The position numbers and the translations under genes are program-made. Under the pieces are notes generated by a model. That model saw only the letters and a list, made by a program, of their open reading frames with translations, ran no database searches and was not told the DNA's origin. DNA of 10,100 nt, taken from positions 1-10,100 of the forward strand of contig JANQIS010000085.1 of the NCBI GenBank assembly GCA_028282045.1. Reading direction: 5' to 3'. Source of the DNA: Gammaproteobacteria bacterium. Its GTDB lineage: Bacteria; Pseudomonadota; Gammaproteobacteria; Francisellales; CACEW01. Of the stretch, positions 1 through 6,458 are shown one piece after another. Numbering within the stretch: position 1 is the first letter of the stretch; every line of letters begins with the position of its first letter.

Positions 1-11
1 GCTACATTGTC

Positions 12-70
12 AGGAGCGCTCTTTATTCAGCTCCTTAGGTTCATCTGACAGTACAGATGGTCTACCAGAC
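12..70. repeat. Three successive short inverted repeats beyond the SAHH-like gene
   Basis: This 59-base stretch lies just past the stop codon of the minus-strand SAHH-like gene. It contains AGGAGC at 12-17 facing GCTCCT at 30-35, a perfect CATCTG/CAGATG pair at 42-47 and 54-59 with a six-base loop, and a small GTCT/AGAC pair at 60-63 and 67-70. In RNA these could form a row of short hairpins downstream of the gene. No run of T follows on either strand, so it does not look like a classical intrinsic terminator. It may protect or end the transcript, or the symmetry may be chance. Confidence 0.4.
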
Positions 71-86
71 TCCTCATCTTACGACT

Positions 87-1607
87 TCATGTCGCAACAA
101 CACATAACGCAACTGATGGTTTTGTCACAAGCTCATCTTGCTTCTTTCCCATAGACTGTGCTGCTATCGAATCAAGGCTTTCAAAAGTACGTTGTACCTT
201 CTCTCCATACAAATCCGGTCTGTATGCAAATGCATACTGTGCTATTTTCTGCTGAGCAGCCGGGTCAAGCATAACAACTTGCCCAGGATTCTTGCATTCA
301 TACTCACCTTTTCGTGAAGCATCAACTAATACTAGTGCCTGCGTATCAGCAGCCCCCATCATTGCTCTAGTAATTGCTATACCACGTGCCGGAACACTAA
401 ACCCACCTTTATTAGAGAAATTTAGCGGGTATCCCCGGTAAAGAATCTTAATAACCCCACCGTTATTTGTAACAACTGTTACATCACTTGAAGGGTCAAT
501 TTGTGAATACTTAGCTATTTGTGCAGATGAACTTAAAAGCGTTCTAAATTCTTTATCTTCAGAACTACCGCTAAATAGAATGATCTCTTTTGACAATGAT
601 AAAAAGTTAAATTCACGGCTAATATCACGGCCACTAAAGCCTCCAATAATATTAACACTTGAAACTAACTCAGCCAGTGTTTTCGCGCTATCACATCCAG
701 TTTTGCTAACCACAGCGGCTACTTTAACCGGGTCAACGTCATAAACCACCACTTGCTTACCCTGTTTCGCCAAGAGCTCAGCAAACTTCGAGCCAAGTGC
801 GCCCAAACCGACGACACCAAAAATAGACTCATTTGATGCTAAAGGGATCTTTGATATAAGTTTTTCTGTATTCGCCTCAATAATGAACGGCGCCTCCACC
901 CAGCGTTTAACTGCACTACCTGCAACTGAAATCACGGGAAAGGGAGTGGTTTCTACACGTTTACTGAAAAAGCCGGCACTCGTTTGCTCCACCCCCACAA
1001 CATACCTATTGGCAATAACATCAAGCGGTATATATTTAACTAACCTTCCCCCTTCATCCAACAAAATCAATCCCTTTTCTTGTTCTGTTCTTTTCTGCTT
1101 TCGGTTTTCATCATATTCAAGATAGGAATTGAACAGGGCCTGCACTTGACTGCTCATAACGTCATAGTAACCACCCAAATTTTTCGGATAACCATCATCT
1201 TGTACTCGATAACCTCGCCGTTTCAACTCATCTACAACAGGCGGATAAGTAGAATAACATTTACCGGTAACCCAAACCCGACCAGGTACAACTTCCTTAT
1301 ATTCAAGCAAATCGAATAAGGGTATTGTCGTGCTTAAAAGATGCTGCACACATATCCTATCGGTAAGTTTAGATATCTCTTTTAACTTATCGGAGTCGTA
1401 ATGGGGTGCCGGTATACGATGTGTCTTCTTAAGTAAAGGCATCATGTCATAAGCATCAGCATCACCCTCATTGCAATCTGTGTGCTTCGTTCTCGTGGCA
1501 AAACCGACAATCATTTGCCTCAACAATTTTAAACTTCGGAAATGGTGACTAAAATAAAGCAAATCACGGGACATAAAACATAAGCAATTAAATATACAAG
1601 CCGTCAT
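87..1607 (-). CDS. Divergent S-adenosylhomocysteine-hydrolase-like NAD-binding protein
   Basis: This 506-residue protein has the order of landmarks of adenosylhomocysteinase, which splits S-adenosylhomocysteine using tightly bound NAD. A His near residue 89 opens the N-terminal domain. Then come VTGKCYST (113-120), LLDEGG (182-187), GVEQTSAG (205-212), FPVISVAGSAVK (223-234), the Rossmann motif GLGALG (267-272) with an acidic strand end at Asp290, and a C-terminal segment around 393-425. By eye, the family's Glu of the EETTTG motif and its Lys are kept (Glu207, Lys234). Two Asp positions appear as Glu (185 and 238), and the late substrate-side His is not seen. A different substrate or a non-catalytic role is therefore possible. 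The ATG at 1607 is chosen because AAAGG lies five bases upstream and a promoter-like pair sits further up; later starts at 1514 or 1445 cannot be excluded. It stands alone, divergent from ftsI. The fold is fairly sure, the reaction is not. Confidence 0.82.
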   Translation of the reverse strand: MTACIFNCLCFMSRDLLYFSHHFRSLKLLRQMIVGFATRTKHTDCNEGDADAYDMMPLLKKTHRIPAPHYDSDKLKEISKLTDRICVQHLLSTTIPLFDLLEYKEVVPGRVWVTGKCYSTYPPVVDELKRRGYRVQDDGYPKNLGGYYDVMSSQVQALFNSYLEYDENRKQKRTEQEKGLILLDEGGRLVKYIPLDVIANRYVVGVEQTSAGFFSKRVETTPFPVISVAGSAVKRWVEAPFIIEANTEKLISKIPLASNESIFGVVGLGALGSKFAELLAKQGKQVVVYDVDPVKVAAVVSKTGCDSAKTLAELVSSVNIIGGFSGRDISREFNFLSLSKEIILFSGSSEDKEFRTLLSSSAQIAKYSQIDPSSDVTVVTNNGGVIKILYRGYPLNFSNKGGFSVPARGIAITRAMMGAADTQALVLVDASRKGEYECKNPGQVVMLDPAAQQKIAQYAFAYRPDLYGEKVQRTFESLDSIAAQSMGKKQDELVTKPSVALCVVAT

Positions 1608-1654
1608 TCTAGCCTTTTTTTATTTTCTAGCCACCCGGTAATGATTTTATAGCC
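1607..1654 (-). repeat. Triple GGCTAKAA direct repeat in the leader of the SAHH-like gene
   Basis: On the minus strand GGCTATAA (1654-1647) overlaps the candidate -10 box. GGCTAGAA (1632-1625) follows in the leader, and GGCTAGAA (1614-1607) runs into the ribosome-binding region and start codon. The copies are 22 and 18 bases apart, with an A-rich tract between the last two. They could be operator half-sites or an RNA element, but they are short enough to be coincidence. Confidence 0.35.
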
Positions 1655-1676
1655 TTTATGCACGTGAGACGTTCAA
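1646..1676 (-). promoter_or_regulatory. Candidate promoter of the SAHH-like gene
   Basis: On the minus strand TTGAAC (1676-1671) and TATAAA (1651-1646) are separated by 19 bases, slightly longer than the ideal 17. The -10 box lies 38 bases before the ATG at 1607, which gives a leader of about 30 bases and supports that start. This is a by-eye match, and the long spacer keeps confidence modest. Confidence 0.4.
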
Positions 1677-1768
1677 CATAGCTCGGTTCTGGTAAAAGTA
1701 TCCATTCACAACTGCAGAAATATTAAGAGCTAAAACGCAAACCCCAGACCACCCCATTTTCAACACCC

Positions 1769-1797
1769 TTGATCTCGCCAGGCCTGGCTCCTATTAT
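1769..1797 (+). promoter_or_regulatory. Candidate sigma-70 promoter of ftsI
   Basis: TTGATC (1769-1774) and TATTAT (1792-1797) are separated by exactly 17 bases. Transcription would begin near 1804, leaving a leader of about 22 bases before the ATG at 1826. The reading frame is open further upstream, with a TTG at 1769 and an ATG at 1796. Both of those codons fall inside the promoter boxes, which argues against their use as starts. Confidence 0.6.
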
Positions 1798-1825
1798 GTG
1801 TGATAACTTATCAAAACAAGCAACC

Positions 1826-3574
1826 ATGCTCAAACAAGCACCCCCAAGATCATTTTTAAAAGGCCGCTATATAGTCGTCATTGCAATCTTGATGTTAATC
1901 GGGCTGATCATGACTGGGCGGGTATTATACCTTGATACGTTGCGTCAGCCTTTTTTGTTAGGCAAGAATACTTACGAGTCGGTGCACTATCGCGATGTTT
2001 CTGCACATCGCGGCGTTATCTTTGATCGTAATGGCATTCCCTTAGCCATCAGCGCTCCGGTGGATAATATCATTTTCGACCCGAAACTATTACGCCAACA
2101 ACCCCCGGCTGATTGGCAAAAGCTTGCTAATATAACGGCCATCGGTATGAGTGATGATGAGATCCAAGCTTTACTCAAAACCCACCCGAACAACCGTTAC
2201 TACATCGTACAACGCAATGTGCCGCCACAACAAGCTGATGCCGTGCAAGCTTTGAATATTAACGGTGTATATATCGAGCATAACTCACAAAGCTATTACC
2301 CCTTTGGCGCAGCAGCCGCACAATTGGTTGGATTTACCAACCTACAAGATGTGGGACAAGATGGTTTAGAGCTAAGCTACAATAATCAACTACAAGGTTT
2401 ATCCGGGCGTTATGAAATTACTACATCAGCTATTGGGCAATTGCTGCATATCGACCAATGGCTGCAACATCCGCACCTTGGCAGGAATTTAACCCTTAGC
2501 ATTGACAGCCGCATCCAGTTTTATGCTTACCAGGCGCTTAAGTACCAGGTAACCGAGACCAAAGCCAAGAGTGGCTCAGTGGTGGTATTAGACCCCAAAA
2601 CCGGCGAGGTGTTAGCCGCGGTGTCTTATCCTAGCTTCAATCCCAATTCTTTCGATGATCGTTGCGGACCTGGCGTGCGAGACCGTGCTCTCACCGATCA
2701 ATTCGAGCCAGGATCAACAGTTAAAGTGCTAACCCTTGCTGCAGCATTGACCAGCGGCAAATACACACCGGAAACCGAAGTTGATACTAGCCCGGGTTAT
2801 TACTTTATCGGCCGCAACCGAGTGCGCGACGATGCCAATTACGGCACCTTAACGCTCACCGGTATCCTCACCAAGTCCAGTAACGTCGGGGTCTCTAAAG
2901 TGGCATTATCATTACCTGCCAAATCAGTTTATGATATGTTTGTCAAAGCTGGCGTAGGCCAGTCACCTACTGGTCATTTTCCTGGCGAAGCATCCGGTGT
3001 ACTACATCCATTCGATCATTTAGGTAAGTTCACTTTTGCCACGATGACTTTTGGTTATGCAATTTCCATGTCATTATTACAACTCGCTCATGTTTATGCA
3101 GGTATTGCTAATAATGGCTTAATGATGCCATTGAGCTTTATCAAAGCCCAAAATACTCACGCCAAAGCAGTACGCTTAATGTCACCTGAGGTCGCACAAC
3201 AATTATTGGCTATGCTACATACAGTCGTTGGCCCTGGCGGCACCGGGTTGCTAGCCAATATTCCTGGTTATGGTGTTGCCGGTAAGACCGGAACAGCTCA
3301 CCAGGTTGGCCCACACGGCTTTTATAAGAATCATTACAATGCTGTTTTTGTCGGAGTGGTGCCCTATCCTGATCCACGCCTGGTTATCGCGGTGCGCATC
3401 AATGATCCGAAAGGCCATTTTAATAGCTTTGGCGGTATCTCAGCAGCGCCGGTATTTGCCAGTGTCGCGGCCAGAAGCATGCAAGCATTAGGTGTTGCAC
3501 CCACCAAATCCGTGATTGATTACAAACTCTTTAAAAACCAAGCTGAATTACTGAGAGCTATTGCCCAAGCATAA
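1826..3574 (+). CDS. ftsI: FtsI / penicillin-binding protein 3 (class B septal transpeptidase)
   Basis: This inner-membrane enzyme cross-links septal peptidoglycan during division, together with FtsW and the FtsQLB complex. From the ATG at 1826 the protein is 582 residues, close to the 588 of E. coli FtsI. It has a short basic cytoplasmic tail, one membrane anchor (about 14-36), and RGVIFDRNG (62-70) opening the dimerisation/pedestal domain. The transpeptidase domain has all three signatures: STVK with nucleophile Ser297, SSN (351-353) and KTGT (487-490). FEPGSTVK and KSSNVGVSK are typical of FtsI. The family assignment is secure. Earlier in-frame starts (TTG 1769, ATG 1796) coincide with promoter boxes and would add an untypical N-terminus. 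There is no clear Shine-Dalgarno sequence. Unusually, it is not flanked by mraW, ftsL or murE as in the division/cell-wall cluster. It may be a relocated ftsI or a second, PBP3-like paralogue. Confidence 0.95.
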   Translation: MLKQAPPRSFLKGRYIVVIAILMLIGLIMTGRVLYLDTLRQPFLLGKNTYESVHYRDVSAHRGVIFDRNGIPLAISAPVDNIIFDPKLLRQQPPADWQKLANITAIGMSDDEIQALLKTHPNNRYYIVQRNVPPQQADAVQALNINGVYIEHNSQSYYPFGAAAAQLVGFTNLQDVGQDGLELSYNNQLQGLSGRYEITTSAIGQLLHIDQWLQHPHLGRNLTLSIDSRIQFYAYQALKYQVTETKAKSGSVVVLDPKTGEVLAAVSYPSFNPNSFDDRCGPGVRDRALTDQFEPGSTVKVLTLAAALTSGKYTPETEVDTSPGYYFIGRNRVRDDANYGTLTLTGILTKSSNVGVSKVALSLPAKSVYDMFVKAGVGQSPTGHFPGEASGVLHPFDHLGKFTFATMTFGYAISMSLLQLAHVYAGIANNGLMMPLSFIKAQNTHAKAVRLMSPEVAQQLLAMLHTVVGPGGTGLLANIPGYGVAGKTGTAHQVGPHGFYKNHYNAVFVGVVPYPDPRLVIAVRINDPKGHFNSFGGISAAPVFASVAARSMQALGVAPTKSVIDYKLFKNQAELLRAIAQA

Positions 3575-3644
3575 TCCTGCCTACTTGATCATGTTGCGCC
3601 AATAACCCAGGATAAAAATCAAATGGCGTGAGAAACCCAGCCAG

Positions 3645-4889
3645 TCACTCATAACGTAATGCCTGCGCTGGCACCACCCTCCCGGCACGCCATGCCGGAT
3701 ACAATGTTGCCAGCAAACTGAGGATCATGGCAACTAACGCAATGTGCCACACATCAGACCAGTCTAAACGTGATGGCACAAAGCTGATGTAATATACGCT
3801 GGCACTTAAGAACTGAACGTGAAATAGCTGCTGCACCCAATCAACGATACGTGTCACATTCAATGATAATGCCACACCCCCAATTACCCCAATGGCAGTG
3901 CCGATCAAACCAATCAAAAAGCCTTGTACCACAAAAGTCATCATAATAGTGCGACCACTCGCCCCCAGGGTACGCAAAATCGCAATGTCACTTTGTTTAT
4001 CGGTCACCACCATCACCAGTGATGAGAGCATATTAAATGCTGCCACGGCAATGATTAGTAACAGAATCAAAAACATCATCACCTTTTCCATTTTAAGCGC
4101 TTTGAAAAAATTGGCGTTTTGCTGCGTCCAATTCAACACACGATAGCCCGCTGGTAAAGCATTTTGAATACGCTGCCCTACACCAACGGCCTGGTATAAA
4201 TCGTCGGCTTTGACCTGCAGACCAGTAATATTATTGCCCAGCATCAGTAACTTAGCGGCATCGGATAGATTAATCAGTGCATAAGCACTATCAAATTGGT
4301 AGCCAACACTAAAAATACCACTGACGGTAAATTGCTTAAGTCGCGGCAGCACACCCACCGGAGACAAATTGGCTTTGGGCACATACACCGTGACTTTATC
4401 GCCGACACTCACGCCCAATCGCGCTGCCAGGTCTTTGCCTAACACGATATGAAACTGATTAGGTTTTAAGCTCTGCAATGAACCGACTGTCATTTTACCT
4501 ACCAGAGGCGATATGGCAGCTTCAGTTTTAGGCGTGATACCACGTAAGATACCAAACGCCGTCGCCCCGGCATTGCTCATCATGGCTTGGCCTTCAACAA
4601 ATGGTGCTACTGCTGTAACACCAGGTATTTTCTCAACTTGTGATGCCACCTGTGGCCAATTTTGCATTTGTCCATTCCACTGTGTCACCGTCACTTGCGG
4701 CACCATTTCTAAAATGCGGTGTTTGATCTGGTAATCAAAGCCATTCATCACAGACAATACGGTGATCAGCACCAACACCCCTAGTGCAATACCCAGTAAA
4801 GAAATCAGCGAGATAAATGAAATGAAATGATTGCGCTTCTTCGCCCGAGTGTAGCGTAAACCAATAAACAATGATAACGGTTTAAACAA
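3645..4889 (-). CDS. lolC: LolC/LolE-family lipoprotein-releasing permease
   Basis: This is the membrane subunit of the LolCDE ABC transporter, which extracts mature lipoproteins from the inner membrane and passes them to the chaperone LolA. From the TTG at 4889 it has 414 residues, matching the family (399-414 in E. coli). The N-terminus FKPLSLFIGLRYTRAKKRN is characteristic. It is followed by a first membrane helix (about 22-48), a large periplasmic domain (about 50-265), and an FtsX-type C-terminal domain with helices near 270-295, 315-342 and 380-400. The segment TDKQSDIAILRTLGAS (296-311) is the cytoplasmic coupling helix that contacts the ATPase LolD. The TTG is preferred because a TATAAT box ends 30 bases upstream and family members begin here; ATGs at 4979 and 5021 lie upstream of that box. 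No lolD or second permease gene is adjacent, which is unusual. LolC and LolE cannot be told apart reliably by reading. Confidence 0.93.
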   Translation of the reverse strand: MFKPLSLFIGLRYTRAKKRNHFISFISLISLLGIALGVLVLITVLSVMNGFDYQIKHRILEMVPQVTVTQWNGQMQNWPQVASQVEKIPGVTAVAPFVEGQAMMSNAGATAFGILRGITPKTEAAISPLVGKMTVGSLQSLKPNQFHIVLGKDLAARLGVSVGDKVTVYVPKANLSPVGVLPRLKQFTVSGIFSVGYQFDSAYALINLSDAAKLLMLGNNITGLQVKADDLYQAVGVGQRIQNALPAGYRVLNWTQQNANFFKALKMEKVMMFLILLLIIAVAAFNMLSSLVMVVTDKQSDIAILRTLGASGRTIMMTFVVQGFLIGLIGTAIGVIGGVALSLNVTRIVDWVQQLFHVQFLSASVYYISFVPSRLDWSDVWHIALVAMILSLLATLYPAWRAGRVVPAQALRYE

Positions 4890-4919
4890 GGAAGCAGCCA
4901 GTTGATGAATAGTATCTTT

Positions 4920-4925
4920 ATTATA
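4920..4925 (-). promoter_or_regulatory. Candidate -10 box of lolC
   Basis: A perfect TATAAT reads on the minus strand from 4925 to 4920, 30 bases before the TTG start of lolC. Transcription would begin near 4913, giving a leader of about 24 bases. I see no good -35 hexamer at 16-18 bases; the closest T-rich element (TTGTCG) is too near. Confidence 0.5.
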
Positions 4926-4963
4926 ACGCTTAGCAGCCGACAAAGGCCACTGCGCTCGGTAAC

Positions 4964-4992
4964 TTGTTGCGCAACTCATGCTCAGGTATACT
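4964..4992 (+). promoter_or_regulatory. Candidate sigma-70 promoter of the DUF945-like gene
   Basis: TTGTTG (4964-4969) and TATACT (4987-4992) are separated by 17 bases. Transcription would begin near 4999, about 24 bases before the ATG at 5023. The frame is open back to an ATG at 4978, but that codon lies in the promoter spacer, so 5023 is the better start. Confidence 0.55.
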
Positions 4993-5022
4993 GGTATGCA
5001 CTTTCTTGAAATTGAGCACACT

Positions 5023-6435
5023 ATGAAAAAGACTATCGGTATTCTCGGCAGCGTTATTGTTATACTTGCAGTTATTTACTTTGGCACTACCTATTACGTT
5101 ACCCACCAGGCCAAAACTTGGGCCAAACAAGCCTTTAGTACTATTAAGGCTGAATTCCCACGGGTACAGGATTTACGCTACCAAAGCATCCACGCCGGTG
5201 TCTTAGGCTTATTCAATAACGAGTTCAGCTTGCATCAGGTCAGCTTCCGACTCAAAGATTTGAGTGTTCCTGTTGTTATCGACCAACTCACCTTAAAAGG
5301 CGTATCAAACCTTAATCATAAACCCACCGGTAATGTCACCATCGCCGCTCATGGCTTACACTTAGATAGCCTTAAACAACTCCTGCTCAATCAAGCCAAA
5401 ACCAGCAAAGACAAATCACAACAAAACTGGGTCAACCAAATACCTGCCTCATTCAACCCGAATATTAACCTCACGTTACGCTATAATAACGATGAGCATC
5501 GCCTGATAGTTAATGGCAGCTTATACAATGGCCACCACACCTACTTTACCAAGGACTCTATCCTCGATCATGTTTTGTTAAACAATTTACATAATATCAA
5601 AGCAATTGAACAAGCACTTAAACAAGCTTATATCAGCAGCTCAAAGTTCAGCGTGCATATTAATATCGACCATATCCAATTAGCTAAAGACAATTCCGAG
5701 CAAAGTGAGTTACTCAAACAGTTTGGACTGAAAACCTTGTCTGTACATGTAAATGGTACGGGTCTGTATCAAGACCGCAATCTGACAACACGTACTCAAT
5801 TCACAGTCGAGGCAAGCAAGCTCTTTAAATTAACAACCCAAAGCACAACACGCCTGCAAGCGCGCTTCTACCTCAAACCATTGATTGAATGGCTCAACAC
5901 ACCACCCAAACAACGTAAACATTTCCATGTTGAGGAAAAGCTGCAGCATCTTTCAATAACTTATCACGATAATGGGTTGATGCCATTACTGTTTAACCAT
6001 GTCGTCCCTATGTTTGAAGGTGCCCAACCCAGTGTTGCTAAACGTAACATCGTTGACACACTGATGGCGATCACGACACGTTATCCTTCTGCACAGTTAA
6101 AACATATCATTACACAGCTTAATCAATTTGTATTAGCGCCTAAATCGCTTACTATCACTTTGGCACCTCAGCCACCCATGAGTTACGCACAAATCAAAAC
6201 CTTTATAGACAAGCTCAAACAGCAGGACGACACTGCAAAACAGGCACTGCACCAACAAGAACAACAATATCAAGCTAAAACCGGCAAACCACTACCTAAA
6301 GCTCAACATGCAGCAATGGTGAAACATTACCAAAACGCGGTCGCCCAACAGCTAGAGCAGTTTTTCACACGCATTGGGTTATCTGTTAAGGCAAATACTG
6401 AGAATCAGGCTCAGGTGACCGTTATTCCCAAGTAA
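5023..6435 (+). CDS. Membrane-anchored DUF945/YdgA-like protein of unknown function
   Basis: From the ATG at 5023 the protein has 470 residues. It starts with two lysines and one hydrophobic helix (about 4-25), an uncleaved signal anchor or signal peptide, so the rest should lie in the periplasm. The body alternates predicted beta strands with short helices. The opening, with an anchor, then RVQDLRYQSIHAGVLGLF (47-64) and strand-rich repeats, resembles the layout of the DUF945 family (E. coli YdgA, about 500 residues). I see no catalytic motif, and the match is by architecture rather than by a diagnostic signature. A C-terminal helical part (about 388-450) is rich in Gln and Lys and could form a coiled coil, with QQEQQYQ at 411-417. 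It is divergent from lolC and convergent with rluD, so it is probably transcribed alone. A related envelope or AsmA-like protein is an alternative. The coding status is firm, the function unknown. Confidence 0.85.
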   Translation: MKKTIGILGSVIVILAVIYFGTTYYVTHQAKTWAKQAFSTIKAEFPRVQDLRYQSIHAGVLGLFNNEFSLHQVSFRLKDLSVPVVIDQLTLKGVSNLNHKPTGNVTIAAHGLHLDSLKQLLLNQAKTSKDKSQQNWVNQIPASFNPNINLTLRYNNDEHRLIVNGSLYNGHHTYFTKDSILDHVLLNNLHNIKAIEQALKQAYISSSKFSVHINIDHIQLAKDNSEQSELLKQFGLKTLSVHVNGTGLYQDRNLTTRTQFTVEASKLFKLTTQSTTRLQARFYLKPLIEWLNTPPKQRKHFHVEEKLQHLSITYHDNGLMPLLFNHVVPMFEGAQPSVAKRNIVDTLMAITTRYPSAQLKHIITQLNQFVLAPKSLTITLAPQPPMSYAQIKTFIDKLKQQDDTAKQALHQQEQQYQAKTGKPLPKAQHAAMVKHYQNAVAQQLEQFFTRIGLSVKANTENQAQVTVIPK

Positions 6436-6458
6436 ATAGTCGGCTTATAGGGACTCAA

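Noticed and set aside
883..1319. Plus-strand open frames opposite the SAHH-like gene
   Set aside because: They lie wholly inside a long minus-strand gene with recognisable motifs, have no family signatures or ribosome-binding sites, and look like antisense shadows.
1769..1825. Longer N-terminus for FtsI from TTG 1769 or ATG 1796
   Set aside because: Both codons fall in well-spaced -35 and -10 boxes, and the extra residues do not resemble FtsI N-termini.
1608..1825. Small RNA or tRNA in the divergent gap between the SAHH-like gene and ftsI
   Set aside because: No cloverleaf, stable hairpin with T run, or other RNA signature was seen. The stretch is accounted for by two divergent promoters and short repeats.
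1987..2193. Minus-strand open frame within ftsI
   Set aside because: It is short, fully inside a conserved gene and without motifs, so it is a shadow.
4513..4734. Plus-strand open frame inside lolC, and a similar one at 3892-4146
   Set aside because: Cys/Thr-rich translations opposite a well-conserved permease with no start signals; antisense shadows.
4930..5130. Minus-strand 66-codon frame across the lolC/DUF945-like divergent region
   Set aside because: It covers both candidate promoters and the signal anchor of the plus-strand gene, and shows no recognisable features.
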